DNA of 64,000 nucleotides from Thalassospira marina (GCF_002844375.1 NZ_CP024199.1:3636001-3700000), one strand, 5' to 3'; positions 36,232 to 46,586 are shown, counted from the first letter of the stretch. A program made the numbers and translations. Notes: generated by a model not told the origin, from the sequence alone.

Positions 36232-37119
36232 ATGGCTTCATTGGAAGATATCAAAACAATCGGCGTGATTGGTGCCGGTCAGATGGGCAACGGGATTGCC
36301 CACGTGATCGCGCTTGCCGGTTATGACGTTCGTCTTCTTGACGTGTCTGAGGAAGCGCTTGAAAAGGCGCTCGGTCAGATTGGCAAGAACATGGACCGTC
36401 AAGTCAAAAAAGAGATGATTTCAGAAGCGGACAAGGATGCAGCCCTTGCCCGGATTACGACCGGGGTGGAATATTCCTTCCTCTCTGAATGCGATCTCGT
36501 GATCGAAGCCGCGACGGAAAACGAAGAGATCAAAAAGCAGATCTTCAAGTCGCTGTGCCCGGTCCTTGGCCCGGAAGCCATTATTGCGACCAACACGTCG
36601 TCCATTTCGGTCACGCGTCTCGCTTCCTATACGGACCGCCCGTCGAAATTCATGGGCATGCACTTCATGAATCCGGTGCCGCTGATGAAGCTGGTTGAAC
36701 TGATCCGTGGCATCGCCACCGATGAGACAACCTATCGCACCATTCATGAACTGACGAAAAAACTGGGCAAGGACACAGCAAGTGCTGAAGACTTCCCGGC
36801 CTTTATCGTCAACCGCATCCTGCTGCCGATGATCAACGAAGCCGTCTATACCCTTTACGAAGGTGTGGGCAATGTCCAGTCGATCGACACGGCATTGCGT
36901 CTTGGGGCAAATCATCCGATGGGTCCGCTGCAACTCGCGGATTTCATTGGTCTGGATACCTGCCTTTCGATCATGCATGTCCTGCATGATGGCCTGGCCG
37001 ATACCAAATATCGTCCCTGCCCGCTGCTGGTCAAATATGTCGAAGCTGGCTGGCTTGGCCGCAAGGTGGGCCGTGGCTTCTATGACTATTCCGGCGACGA
37101 ACCGGTTCCGACCCGTTAA
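36232..37119 (+). CDS. hbd: 3-Hydroxybutyryl-CoA dehydrogenase
   Basis: The 295-residue NAD(P)-dependent enzyme interconverts acetoacetyl-CoA and 3-hydroxybutyryl-CoA. The Rossmann motif is IGVIGAGQMGNGIAHV. The catalytic region reads MGMHFMNPVPLMKLVE, with FPAFIVNRILLPMINEAV and GANHPMGPLQLADFIGLD. The ATG at 36232 has GGGGAA upstream; a TTG at 36208 is possible. It follows etfA after 35 bp in the same unit. It connects polyhydroxybutyrate or acetyl-CoA metabolism with the crotonyl-CoA used by Ccr. Confidence 0.96.
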   Translation: MASLEDIKTIGVIGAGQMGNGIAHVIALAGYDVRLLDVSEEALEKALGQIGKNMDRQVKKEMISEADKDAALARITTGVEYSFLSECDLVIEAATENEEIKKQIFKSLCPVLGPEAIIATNTSSISVTRLASYTDRPSKFMGMHFMNPVPLMKLVELIRGIATDETTYRTIHELTKKLGKDTASAEDFPAFIVNRILLPMINEAVYTLYEGVGNVQSIDTALRLGANHPMGPLQLADFIGLDTCLSIMHVLHDGLADTKYRPCPLLVKYVEAGWLGRKVGRGFYDYSGDEPVPTR

Positions 37120-37138
37120 TCCGGGATCGAAAAAACAT

Positions 37139-37170
37139 CAAAGGCCATCGTCCCCGGACGGTGGCCTTTT
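37139..37170 (+). terminator. Intrinsic terminator after hbd
   Basis: AAAGGCCA (37139-37146) pairs with TGGCCTTT (37161-37168), with additional CGTCC/GGACG-like pairing inside, then TT and G. It lies 20 bp past the stop. Confidence 0.85.
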
Positions 37171-37283
37171 TGCATTTTGGCACCCAATAAGGGTGCTTCG
37201 CGCATTTTCACAATCAAAGTGGTTGATATTGCGGACCGATTTTGTACTCCTGTAGGCAATAAAACCAACGGGAGGCGTTCGCA

Positions 37284-38759
37284 ATGTTTATGGGAATCGA
37301 TGTTGGAACATCGGCAGTCAAGGCACTGCTGATGGATGACACATCCGCAATTGTTGCCGAAGCAGACATTGCCCTGTCGCTTAGCAATCCCCGCCCCTAT
37401 TGGAGCGAACAGAACCCTTCTGACTGGTGGGATGCCACCTTGCAGGCCATTGACCTGATCATGAGGGAAAATGCCGGCGCACTGGCAAAGGTGCGCGCCA
37501 TTGGCCTGTCGGGGCAAATGCATGGTGCGGTTATTCTGGGTGCCGATGACACCCCGCTGCGCCCCGCCATTTTATGGAATGATGGCCGCGCAAAAACCGA
37601 ATGCGACGAACTGGAAGCCGCCCTTCCCGGCCTGCCGCACCGTGCAGGCGTTGTGGCCATGCCTGGCATGACAGCGCCAAAGATCACCTGGCTGCAAAAA
37701 CACGAGCCGGACATTTTCGCAGCGATTCGCACCATCATGCTGCCCAAGGATTATATCCGCCTGTGCCTGTGCGGGGAAAAGGCCACTGAAATGTCCGATG
37801 CCGCCGGCACCCTGTGGCTGGACGAGGAAAACCGCGCCTGGAATGACGATGCCATTGCCGCAACCGGCCTGCGCCGCAACCAGGTACCCGACCTGTTTGA
37901 AGGCAGCGACCCAACCGGCACCCTGCGCCATGAACTGGCCGAACGCTGGGGCATGGATAAAAACGTGGTCATTGCCGGGGGTGGTGGCGATGCCGCGACA
38001 GGCGGCATTGGGGCAGGCGCAGTCACCCACGGGGCGGGCTTTATTTCGCTTGGCACGTCATCCCAGCTTTTTGTTGCATCCGACCGTTACCGGCCCAAGC
38101 CGGAATTGCTGTTGCACAGCTTTGCCCATGCCATTCCCGATCGCTGGTTTCAAATGGCAGTGCTGCTCAACGGGGCAAGCTGCCTGGCCTGGGTTGCGAA
38201 AATTCTGGGTGAAAACAATATCGGCGAGCTTTTAACCCGCACCGAAGCCCAGCATAAAAAACCATCGGATTTGATGTTCCTGCCCTATCTGAGCGGGGAA
38301 CGCACACCACATAACGACCCATATGCACGCGGTGTTTTCTTTGGGCTGGGCACGAATACCAACCGCGAACATATGGTACAGGCGGTGCTGGAAGGCGTTG
38401 CCTTTGCCCTGGCCGATGCACAATCCTGCCTGCATGCAGCGGGGACCTATTGCGAATTACCCGGCGTAATTGGCGGCGGTGCACGCAGCCTTTACTGGAC
38501 GCAAATGATCGCCGACATCATGGGCACCCCGCTTGCACGTTATAAAGGCGGGGCCAAAGGCCCGGCCTTTGGTGCGGCACGGCTGGCACGCCTTTCGGTG
38601 CGCGATGGCTCGATCGAGGAAGTCTGCACCCCGCCTGCCATCGAAGATATCCTGAAACCCGACCAGAACCGCCACGAACAATACCAGCCGCGCATGGCAA
38701 AGTTCCGCCGCCTCTATGATGCCCTTGCCGCCGAATTTCAGGACCGTCCGGCTTCCTGA
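37284..38759 (+). CDS. xylB: Xylulokinase
   Basis: The 491-residue FGGY-family sugar kinase begins MFMGIDVGTSAVKALLMDD. It has the substrate motif LSGQMHGAVILG with ILWNDGRAKTECDEL, and the ATP-site GFISLGTSSQLFV and VIGGGARSLYWTQMIADI. The QMHG motif favours D-xylulose over glycerol or gluconate. It would channel xylulose into the pentose phosphate pathway. No xylose isomerase or transporter is next to it; the ribokinase downstream is on the same strand after 251 bp. Confidence 0.93.
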   Translation: MFMGIDVGTSAVKALLMDDTSAIVAEADIALSLSNPRPYWSEQNPSDWWDATLQAIDLIMRENAGALAKVRAIGLSGQMHGAVILGADDTPLRPAILWNDGRAKTECDELEAALPGLPHRAGVVAMPGMTAPKITWLQKHEPDIFAAIRTIMLPKDYIRLCLCGEKATEMSDAAGTLWLDEENRAWNDDAIAATGLRRNQVPDLFEGSDPTGTLRHELAERWGMDKNVVIAGGGGDAATGGIGAGAVTHGAGFISLGTSSQLFVASDRYRPKPELLLHSFAHAIPDRWFQMAVLLNGASCLAWVAKILGENNIGELLTRTEAQHKKPSDLMFLPYLSGERTPHNDPYARGVFFGLGTNTNREHMVQAVLEGVAFALADAQSCLHAAGTYCELPGVIGGGARSLYWTQMIADIMGTPLARYKGGAKGPAFGAARLARLSVRDGSIEEVCTPPAIEDILKPDQNRHEQYQPRMAKFRRLYDALAAEFQDRPAS

Positions 38760-39010
38760 AATGGGCTGACGGGGATTTGGAACCGCACGAAGACACGGCC
38801 ATTCTTCGTCGTGAATTTATCAAACACGCGCTCTGGCCGCCTTTGGCGGCTTACAGGAGCAAGGCATCATGCCTTCCTGGCGACCTCATGTAAGGTTTTT
38901 TGCATATATTTTATCCATCAGGCATTTATTCGCACATTCGGGCCTTTTAACACCTGGAATTATTTCCAATATCAAACTAACTGACCCGAATATCGACGGA
39001 TGGCCGCGTG

Positions 39011-39949
39011 ATGATAACGGTAATAGGAAGTGCCAGCCTGGACCTTGCCGCGCGCAGTGCAATCATGCCGCAGCCTGGTGTGACCATCCGCGCCAGCGAT
39101 TATCGCAGTGGCCCCGGCGGCAAAGGCTGCAATCAGGCCATTGCGCTGGCACGGCTGGGGCATGTTCCAGGTTTTCTGGCCAAAATTGGCGATGATGCCA
39201 TGGGCGCCATATTGTTAACCGCGCTGGAAAGCGAGGGGATTGATATTGCCGCCATCCTGCGCACGGGCGATGCCCCTACCGGCATTGCCATGATCCATAT
39301 TGATCATAATGGTGAAAACATGATCACCGCCGTCAGTGGTGCCAATGCCCAACTGACCGAAACCGATATCGAAACCCACCAGTCCCTGATTTCCGAGGCC
39401 GATTTCCTGCTGGTACAGCTTGAAAGCCCGGCAAGTGCCATTGCCTGTGCCATGAAACATGCGCGCAGCACCCAAACCACCACCATTCTGGACCCAGCCC
39501 CGGTGGCCGACCGGGTTGTGATGCGCGATCTGGTATCGCTTTGCCATATCGTAACGCCCAATCAGGGGGAATGCAGCGCCTTAACCGGCATTACCCCTAC
39601 CGATATGGATTCCGCGCGGCGGGCGGCAAGCGTGCTGCACCGCATGGGGGCCAATACGGTTATTTTAAAAATGGGGCGGATCGGTGCGTTTTTCTGCGAT
39701 GGATCACAAAGTGATCTGGTGCCAGGATACCAGGTATCATCGGTCGATAGTGTGGCGGCGGGGGACTGTTTTAATGCCGGGCTGGCATCCGCCCTGCATG
39801 AAGGGGCCAGCCTGCCCGAAGCCGTAAAATTTGCCTGTGCTGCCGGTGCGCTGACCACAACGCAATCAGGGGCGGCATCTGCCACCCCCTATCGGCATGA
39901 AGTTGCCGAATTTATGGAATCCGCCCGGCAAACCTGCCAGCACGCCTGA
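39011..39949 (+). CDS. rbsK: Ribokinase (PfkB family)
   Basis: The protein has 312 residues from the ATG at 39011; an overlapping GTG at 39008 adds one residue. PfkB-family signatures are MITVIGSASLDLAARSAIMP, the substrate/anion region SGPGGKGCNQAIALARLG and the catalytic segment SVDSVAAGDCFNAGLASAL, where the usual GAGD reads AAGD with the catalytic Asp kept. LDPAPVADRVV and VTPNQGECSALTGI are typical of ribokinases. It probably phosphorylates ribose or a similar sugar; the exact substrate is inference. The 251 bp before it contain a GCCGCC-TTT-GGCGGC hairpin (38836-38850) that may end xylB. Confidence 0.85.
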   Translation: MITVIGSASLDLAARSAIMPQPGVTIRASDYRSGPGGKGCNQAIALARLGHVPGFLAKIGDDAMGAILLTALESEGIDIAAILRTGDAPTGIAMIHIDHNGENMITAVSGANAQLTETDIETHQSLISEADFLLVQLESPASAIACAMKHARSTQTTTILDPAPVADRVVMRDLVSLCHIVTPNQGECSALTGITPTDMDSARRAASVLHRMGANTVILKMGRIGAFFCDGSQSDLVPGYQVSSVDSVAAGDCFNAGLASALHEGASLPEAVKFACAAGALTTTQSGAASATPYRHEVAEFMESARQTCQHA

Positions 39950-40074
39950 TGTTGCAATACCCTGCCTGATCGCCCATGCAAGATGGCACAAATCGCAACA
40001 CATCAGCGACCGTGAAGCAGGCGGGGTTTACGTACCCCCCCCACCCATCTTTGCAAGCTTCGCGCTTGGCCCGT

Positions 40075-40629
40075 TTAATTTTCCGTCAGGCGGGTGAAAT
40101 AATCGACCACGGCGGGGTCGGTCCAGGGGGCGACACCTTCGATATAACCGATGATATTGCCATCGCGCCCGACCAGAATGCTGGTGGGCAGGCCCCGTAC
40201 CTTAAAGGCGCGGGCGAGCACACCTTTGGGGTCAAGTGCGGTATCAAGGTTATGGATGTCGTTTTCCTTGTAAAACGCTTCTACATCCTTTGCCCCGCCA
40301 CGATCCTGGCTGATGGTCAGCACCCGGAAGGGTTTATCTTCCATGGTTTTTGCCAGTTCATTCAGATCGGGCATTTCGCGCACACAGGGCGCACACCATG
40401 TCGCCCACAAATTCACCAGCAAAACCGTACCCTTGAATTCCTTCAGGTCGTGGATATTGCCGTTTTCATCACTAAATTCGGTTTTGTCAGGCAGGGAACC
40501 TGCATGTGTGGTGCTATCAAGTTTTGAAAGTTCGTCAGGGACATCCACATTGGCAAAGGCAGGGCTTGCATAAATGGCGGATATGGCGACAATCACGCCA
40601 AGTTTCATATATTGAAGCAGCGGCTTCAC
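40075..40629 (-). CDS. TlpA family disulfide reductase
   Basis: The protein has 184 residues from a GTG at 40629, placed by AAAGG 8 nt upstream; alternatives are 40638 and the ATG at 40608. The hydrophobic stretch [17 protein letters not shown] is a signal peptide or anchor. The thioredoxin-like domain has the active site [16 protein letters not shown] (WCAPC), and the cis-Pro loop in [16 protein letters not shown]. It is a periplasmic reductase of the TlpA/CcmG type, often used for cytochrome c or copper-site maturation. The DsbD-like protein at 2.3 kb could supply its electrons (inference). It is divergent from argH. Confidence 0.93.
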   Translation of the reverse strand: MKPLLQYMKLGVIVAISAIYASPAFANVDVPDELSKLDSTTHAGSLPDKTEFSDENGNIHDLKEFKGTVLLVNLWATWCAPCVREMPDLNELAKTMEDKPFRVLTISQDRGGAKDVEAFYKENDIHNLDTALDPKGVLARAFKVRGLPTSILVGRDGNIIGYIEGVAPWTDPAVVDYFTRLTEN

Positions 40630-40662
40630 GATACACACCTTTCAGACCAAAGCGAAAACAAC

Positions 40663-42078
40663 ATGACCGACCAGACCTCTGCCGACCAGAAAAACGCCAA
40701 CGCCCTGTGGGGCGGTCGCTTTGAAGCAGGCCCTTCCGCGATCATGGAAGAAATCAATGCTTCAATCGGGTTTGACAAACGCCTGTATGCCCAGGACATC
40801 CAGGGTTCAAAGGCCCATTGCGCCATGCTGGTCAAGCAGAACATCATTCCGGCTGAGGATGGCGAGAAAATCATCGAAGGTCTAGACCGCATTCTTCAAG
40901 AAATCGAGAGCGGCCATTTCGTGTTTTCCACCGCACTTGAAGATATTCACATGAATGTCGAAAGCCGCCTGCGTGATCTGATCGGTCCGGCGGCCGGTCG
41001 CCTGCATACCGGGCGTTCGCGCAATGACCAGGTCGCAACCGATTTCAAACTGTGGGTGCGTGATGTTGCGCTAAATGATCTGGAGGCAGGCCTTGCCGGG
41101 TTGCAGGAAGCTCTGATCGGCCAGGCGGAAAAGCATATTGATACCGTGATGCCGGGCTTTACCCACCTTCAGGCGGCCCAGCCGGTAACATTTGGCCATC
41201 ATATGCTGGCCTATGTTGAAATGTTTGGCCGGGACCGTTCGCGCGTTGCTGACTGCAAGGAACGCATGAACGAAAACCCCCTGGGTTCAGCCGCCCTTGC
41301 CGGTACCCCCTACCCGATTGACCGCCATCTTACGGCCGAAACCCTGGGCTTTGCCCGCCCGACGGCAAACTCGCTTGATGCCGTTTCGGACCGTGACTTT
41401 GCGCTGGAATATCTGAATGCGGCGTCGATTACGGCGATGCATCTGTCGCGCCTGGCCGAAGAAATGGTCATCTGGTGTTCGGCCCAGTTCAAGTTTATCG
41501 GCATGTCCGATAAATTTTCGACCGGATCATCGATCATGCCGCAAAAGCGCAACCCCGATGCCGCCGAACTGATCCGTTCAAAAATCGGCCGGATTGTCGG
41601 GTGTTATAACTCGCTGATGTTATCGATGAAGGGCCTGCCGCTGGCTTATTCCAAGGACATGCAGGAAGACAAGGAACCGGTATTCTTTGCCCATGACCAT
41701 CTGGGCCTGTGCGTGGCTGCCATGACTGGCATGGTTGCCGACATGAAGGTATTTGCCGATAACATGCGCAAGGCTGCCGGTGCAGGTTACATCACCGCAA
41801 CCGACCTTGCCGACTGGCTGGTGACCGAACTGGGCATGCCGTTCCGCGATGCGCACCATGTGGTTGGCGCAACCGTGAAACTGGCCGAAACGCTGGGCTG
41901 TGACCTGGACCAGTTGCCGCTGGAAGAATTGCAGAAAATCGAACCGAAAATCACCAGCGCCGTTTTTGACGTGCTGACCGTGGAAGCATCGGTTGCCGCA
42001 CGCAAAAGCTTTGGCGGGACAGCGCCGGAACGGGTCCGCGAATCCGTTGCTGCGGCAAAGGAAAGGTTTTTGAAATGA
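40663..42078 (+). CDS. argH: Argininosuccinate lyase
   Basis: The 471-residue enzyme releases arginine and fumarate from argininosuccinate. Typical motifs are [65 protein letters not shown] and the superfamily signature [18 protein letters not shown]. The ATG at 40663 gives the family N-terminus; the longer frame from 40612 enters the divergent tlpA leader. The stop overlaps the start of the small lptM gene (ATGA). Confidence 0.98.
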   Translation: MTDQTSADQKNANALWGGRFEAGPSAIMEEINASIGFDKRLYAQDIQGSKAHCAMLVKQNIIPAEDGEKIIEGLDRILQEIESGHFVFSTALEDIHMNVESRLRDLIGPAAGRLHTGRSRNDQVATDFKLWVRDVALNDLEAGLAGLQEALIGQAEKHIDTVMPGFTHLQAAQPVTFGHHMLAYVEMFGRDRSRVADCKERMNENPLGSAALAGTPYPIDRHLTAETLGFARPTANSLDAVSDRDFALEYLNAASITAMHLSRLAEEMVIWCSAQFKFIGMSDKFSTGSSIMPQKRNPDAAELIRSKIGRIVGCYNSLMLSMKGLPLAYSKDMQEDKEPVFFAHDHLGLCVAAMTGMVADMKVFADNMRKAAGAGYITATDLADWLVTELGMPFRDAHHVVGATVKLAETLGCDLDQLPLEELQKIEPKITSAVFDVLTVEASVAARKSFGGTAPERVRESVAAAKERFLK

Positions 42079-42233
42079 AAGATCTGAAAATGACCCGCCA
42101 TGGCACGCGCGCGCTGATTTTGGCGCTGGCAGTGACCATGGGACTGGCCGTTGCCGCATGCGGCAAAAAAGGCCCGCTTGAACCGCCAACGGAAGCTGGC
42201 AAAGATTACCCCCGGAGCTATCCAAGCCAATGA
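42075..42233 (+). CDS. lptM: Small lipoprotein, LptM (YifL) family
   Basis: This 52-residue gene lies between argH and lysA and overlaps both by 4 bp (ATGA at 42075-42078 and 42230-42233). The N-terminus [20 protein letters not shown] is followed by TMGLAVAAC, a lipobox, and then [10 protein letters not shown], the family hallmark. LptM in Escherichia coli helps the LptD/LptE lipopolysaccharide translocon mature. The family is commonly found next to lysA and argH. The short length is normal. Anchoring in the outer membrane is inferred from the family. Confidence 0.93.
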   Translation: MKDLKMTRHGTRALILALAVTMGLAVAACGKKGPLEPPTEAGKDYPRSYPSQ

Positions 42234-43495
42234 ACCATTTTGAATATGTTGATGGTGTTCTGAACGCCGAAGGCGTTTCGATCTCCGAGCTTGCCGAGCA
42301 GGTCGGCACGCCGTTTTATTGCTATTCCACTGCAACCCTGGAACGCCATTACAAGGTATATGCCAGCGCGTTTGACGGGCTGGATGCCACGGTTTGTTAT
42401 GCGTTGAAGGCCAATTCAAACCAGGCCGTGATCAAGACGCTGGCAAAGCTGGGTGCCGGGGCTGATGTGGTATCGGTTGGCGAAATGCGCCGGGCATTGC
42501 GTGCCGGTATTGCACCGTCCAAGGTGATTTTTTCGGGCGTGGGCAAGGCCGATGCCGAAATGCGCGAAGCGCTGGACGCCGATATCGCCCAGATCAATGT
42601 CGAATCGATCCCCGAACTGCTTGAGCTAAACCGCGTTGCCCTGGATATGGGGAAAAAGGCGCGTATTGCGCTGCGTATCAACCCGCATGTTGATGCCAAA
42701 ACCCACGAAAAAATTGCCACCGGCAAGGCCGAAAACAAATTTGGCATCGACTGGACCCGCGCGATTGAAGTGTACCGTGATGCCGCTGCCATGGATGGCA
42801 TCGAGGTTACCGGTATTGCCATGCATATCGGATCGCAGCTTACCGATCTGACCCCGTTCCGCGAGGCCTTCACCCGCCTGGCGGGCCTGGTCGAGGAACT
42901 GCGCACCCACGGGATCGAAATTAAAAACCTTGATCTGGGTGGCGGGCTTGGCATCGCCTATCAGGGCGAAACCCCGCCCCTGCCCGATGCCTATGGCCAG
43001 ATGGTGCGTGAAACGGTGGGCCATCTTGGCTGCCATATCACCCTGGAACCGGGCCGCCTGATTGTCGGCAATGCCGGTATTCTGGTATCGCGCGTCATGT
43101 ATATCAAAGATGGCGAAGCAAAACGCTTTGTTATCCTTGATGCCGCAATGAACGATCTGATCCGCCCGACCCTTTATAACGCCTATCACGAAATCATCGC
43201 GGTTAGCGAAGCAGGCGATGGCGATAAAATGGCGACTGTCGATGTGGTTGGCCCGGTTTGCGAAACCGGCGATACCTTCGGCAAGGACCGCAAACTGCCC
43301 GATAACCTGCAACCGGGTGATCTGGTGGCGATCTGTTCGGCGGGCGCCTATGGCGCGGTGATGTCATCGACCTATAACACCCGTGCCTTAACGCCGGAAG
43401 TTCTGGTCAGCGGTGATAAATTTGCCGTTATCCGCGAACGTCAGTCCATCGACGAACTGATTGGCCTTGATAAAATTCCGGGCTGGCTGGACTAG
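42230..43495 (+). CDS. lysA: Diaminopimelate decarboxylase
   Basis: The 421-residue PLP enzyme makes lysine from meso-diaminopimelate. The PLP lysine lies in ATVCYALKANSNQAVIKTL. Other signatures are GADVVSVGEMRRALRAG, INPHVDAKTHEKIATGKAEN, LDLGGGLGIAY, LEPGRLIVGNAGILV and PVCETGDTFGKDR. Its start overlaps the lptM stop, so argH-lptM-lysA are one translationally coupled operon ending at a good terminator. Confidence 0.98.
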   Translation: MNHFEYVDGVLNAEGVSISELAEQVGTPFYCYSTATLERHYKVYASAFDGLDATVCYALKANSNQAVIKTLAKLGAGADVVSVGEMRRALRAGIAPSKVIFSGVGKADAEMREALDADIAQINVESIPELLELNRVALDMGKKARIALRINPHVDAKTHEKIATGKAENKFGIDWTRAIEVYRDAAAMDGIEVTGIAMHIGSQLTDLTPFREAFTRLAGLVEELRTHGIEIKNLDLGGGLGIAYQGETPPLPDAYGQMVRETVGHLGCHITLEPGRLIVGNAGILVSRVMYIKDGEAKRFVILDAAMNDLIRPTLYNAYHEIIAVSEAGDGDKMATVDVVGPVCETGDTFGKDRKLPDNLQPGDLVAICSAGAYGAVMSSTYNTRALTPEVLVSGDKFAVIRERQSIDELIGLDKIPGWLD

Positions 43496-43543
43496 GAAAA
43501 CCGGGGCATTCACCTGCCCGGTCACTTCAAAACCATCGCAAGG

Positions 43544-43570
43544 GGACCGTGAATTTCACGGTCCTTTTTT
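43544..43570 (+). terminator. Intrinsic terminator after lysA
   Basis: GGACCGTGA (43544-43552) pairs perfectly with TCACGGTCC (43556-43564) around ATT, followed by six T residues. Confidence 0.93.
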
Positions 43571-43652
43571 GCATGACTTCACACGGTCTTTGCTTGACCT
43601 TAAGTATTAGCGGTCCAAACTGGATAACAGGATCCACGACAGGGCCTTTTGC

Positions 43653-46316
43653 GTGAATATGTTGGTCACTTCCGCCCGGCTGGAACGCCGGCTGAAAATT
43701 GCGCGTCACATTCTGACGTGGGAACGGGTGTGGCCACGCCTGATCCCCGTACTGGCCATTATTGCAACCGTTTTTGGCCTGGCCCTGACGGGTATTCTCG
43801 CCCATTTGCCGCCGCTGGTTCATATTGGCATTCTGGCACTGGCCTTTGTTGGCATTGGTGTGTGTGCAGCCTTTGTCTGGCGCGCCCTGCGGACACCGGG
43901 CGCCATTGATGTGATGGCGCGACTGGAGGCCGAAAACAACCTGCGCCACACCCCGATCCAAAGCCAGCTTGATGCGATTGCCCCAACCGAAGATGCCCTG
44001 ACATCCTATTTATGGCAGCGGCAATTGCGCATCAACGAGGCCAGCACCGACAATTTGCGCCTGCCGCGCCCACGTGCCGTTCTGGCAAAGATGGACCCGT
44101 TCGGGCTAAGTGTTATTCCTGTATTGCTGTTATTTGTCGGCATCCTGAGCGCACATGGCAAATATGCCGACCGCCTTGTCACCGCCTTTGACCCGATCAG
44201 CCGTTTGGGCACCGCACGCTTTGCCACCAGCCTGTGGATCACGCCACCGGCCTATACCGGCAAAATCCCCCGCACCATCGACCCCACGCGTGAACGCAAC
44301 ATCATTTATGTGACGGCACTTGAAACCGGGCTGGGTGCCAATAACCGCACGAGTGCGACCTGGAATGGTACTGGCACGGCAGAGCGCGATTACGGATTTG
44401 GCAGCACACCGGATGGCAACAGCACCGTCACCGGCACAGAACGCGATAACAATGCCAGTGCAGGCACCAGCGCCAATAACGGCGATACCGGCAACGGGGA
44501 TGCGGACGGTACGGCTAACCAGCGTGTGCGCTTGCGCGTGCCTGCGGGCACCATTTTGTCTGGCAGCATCACCAGCGCGTGGGAACCGACCCTTATTTCG
44601 CCAGACGGCCATGAACGCGCCTTTGGCGAGGAAAATGGCAACAATACCTATACCATTTCAACGCCGTTGGATTTGCCCGGTGAATGGAATGTCACAGTAT
44701 GGGGCACCAGCCGCCTGACCCTGACCGTTGATATCATCCCCGATCTGCCACCGATTTTGGCGTTTGTCGCGCCGCCAAGTGCCACCAAGCGCGACCATGT
44801 GCATCTGGATTATATCGCCAATGATGATTATGGCCTGCGCAAGCTGGCACTGGTGATCAGCCCGCGGCTGGAGGCATCGCCCGCCGGGGTTTATGGCAAA
44901 ACCGATGATATCACCATCAATCTGACCGGCCCGCTGGATGGCAATAGCGACGATAACGTCAAATCAGCCAGCCATGCCCGCGATACGCAGCCTTTGGATG
45001 ACACAGCCCCGGTGGTCAATAACCTGCACGGTCCCTATTTTTTAAATCTGGTTGATCATGCCTGGGCGGGCCTGCCGGTGAATTTGCAACTGGTAGCAGT
45101 GGATAATGCCGGGCAAAGTGCCAAAAGCGAAATCCAGTCCATGGTGTTGCCGGAACGCGAATTTACCCACCCGGTGGCGCGCAAGCTGATTGATATTCGC
45201 AAATTCCTGCTGCGCTATCCCGAACGGGCGCGCGAATGGCGCGACAACCTTTATCCCGTGTTAAATGCCCCGCAGGCCTATGGCGGCGATATTGGTGTAT
45301 TTCTGGGGTTATCCGTGGCAACAGCGCGGCTATCGGCCCATCTGGACGACATTGCCTATCACCATAATGTCGGCGACCTGTTGTGGCATATCGCCGAGGA
45401 AATCGAACGCGGCCAATATGGCCTTGCCGAACGCAACCTGATCGATGCCGAAGAAAAACTGCTTGAGGCGCTATCGAACCCCGATATCAGCGAACAGGAA
45501 ATTTCCGACCTGATTGAACGTTACCGCCAGGCATTAAACGAATATATGTCGGCCCTGGCACAGCAGGACCAACCACAGCGCGATCAAAACGCCCCGCAGG
45601 GCAAAATGATCGAACAGCAGGACCTGTCGCGCGTGATTGACCAGATAAGTGCTTTGATGCGGTCAGGTGCCCGCAATGATGCCCGCAACCTGATCGAACA
45701 ATTGCGCCAGCTGGTCGAAAACATGCAGGTCAGCACCGATGGCCAAGGCCAGGAGATTACCCGTCCGCTGCGCCAGATGCTTGATGGTATGCGCGATCTG
45801 GCGCGACGCCAGCAGGAACTGATGGATCAGGGCGATCAGCGCAACAATGATGTTCCCAGCAGCCAGGACCGCGCACAAACCCAGCAGCAGCTTTCTGACG
45901 ATGCCAGTGCACTGACGAAAAATGAAAGTTTTGATCGTTTTGGTCAAAGCAGCGGCCTGCAAAGCGCCATTGATGCCATGACCCGCGCCTCCGAGGCGCT
46001 AGCCCATGGCCGCCAGCACGAAGCCCTGCAACAACAGCAGCAGGCCCTGCAAAGCCTGCGCGAGGGTATTGGCGCATTGGGTCAGGCGCTGGAAGGGCTA
46101 AGCAAAATGATGCCAATGTTTGATGAAATGGGCACATCAGGCCAGCGCGACCCGCTGGGTCGCCCGGTGGATGGCAGCAATGGCACCAACATCCCTGATG
46201 CCGATACCCTTAATCAGACCTGGCGTATCCTGCAGGAATTGCGCCGCCGTTCCAGCGACCCGGAACGCCCGAAAATCGAACATGATTATATCGATCGGTT
46301 GCTAAAACGCTTTTAA
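43653..46316 (+). CDS. TIGR02302 / DUF4175 family membrane protein
   Basis: The protein has 887 residues from a GTG at 43653; an ATG at 43659 is the alternative. Two transmembrane helices lie at about 30-80 and a third at about 148-168. A periplasmic region follows, with LWITPPAYTGKIPRTIDP, a spacer of about 60 residues rich in Asn, Gly and Thr (44338-44520), and Ig-like beta segments (GEWNVTVWGTSRLTLTVDII). The C-terminal third is helical and Gln-rich (RQQELMDQGDQRNN, HEALQQQQQALQSLREGIG). The family is restricted to alphaproteobacteria and its role is unknown. It stands between lysA and the ftsEX region, as in relatives. Confidence 0.9.
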   Translation: MNMLVTSARLERRLKIARHILTWERVWPRLIPVLAIIATVFGLALTGILAHLPPLVHIGILALAFVGIGVCAAFVWRALRTPGAIDVMARLEAENNLRHTPIQSQLDAIAPTEDALTSYLWQRQLRINEASTDNLRLPRPRAVLAKMDPFGLSVIPVLLLFVGILSAHGKYADRLVTAFDPISRLGTARFATSLWITPPAYTGKIPRTIDPTRERNIIYVTALETGLGANNRTSATWNGTGTAERDYGFGSTPDGNSTVTGTERDNNASAGTSANNGDTGNGDADGTANQRVRLRVPAGTILSGSITSAWEPTLISPDGHERAFGEENGNNTYTISTPLDLPGEWNVTVWGTSRLTLTVDIIPDLPPILAFVAPPSATKRDHVHLDYIANDDYGLRKLALVISPRLEASPAGVYGKTDDITINLTGPLDGNSDDNVKSASHARDTQPLDDTAPVVNNLHGPYFLNLVDHAWAGLPVNLQLVAVDNAGQSAKSEIQSMVLPEREFTHPVARKLIDIRKFLLRYPERAREWRDNLYPVLNAPQAYGGDIGVFLGLSVATARLSAHLDDIAYHHNVGDLLWHIAEEIERGQYGLAERNLIDAEEKLLEALSNPDISEQEISDLIERYRQALNEYMSALAQQDQPQRDQNAPQGKMIEQQDLSRVIDQISALMRSGARNDARNLIEQLRQLVENMQVSTDGQGQEITRPLRQMLDGMRDLARRQQELMDQGDQRNNDVPSSQDRAQTQQQLSDDASALTKNESFDRFGQSSGLQSAIDAMTRASEALAHGRQHEALQQQQQALQSLREGIGALGQALEGLSKMMPMFDEMGTSGQRDPLGRPVDGSNGTNIPDADTLNQTWRILQELRRRSSDPERPKIEHDYIDRLLKRF

Positions 46317-46524
46317 CGTCTGCCCGATCTGATCACTTTATCACCCCCCGGTACGCGTACTGCTACGGTGGGCGCATCATAGCCAGGTGCATAAACGGTA
46401 ACGGCGCGTGACAAAATCTCCCGCTGCTTCCAATGGCACGGCATGGCTCATTTGTGCTGCCGGAAAACGTAGGTATTTTCACCCTTCCCTAACCGGCACG
46501 ATCCCTTCACAACCATACCAGATA

Positions 46525-46555
46525 AAACAAAACAGGCGGCCCGATGGACCGCCTG
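46525..46555 (-). terminator. Intrinsic terminator of the zinc-ribbon gene
   Basis: CAGGCGG (46533-46539) pairs with CCGCCTG (46549-46555). On the minus strand the stem is followed by TTTTGTTTT, about 32 bp past the stop. Confidence 0.85.
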
Positions 46556-46586
46556 CCTTTGAATGCGCGATATAAGCGCAAAAACC

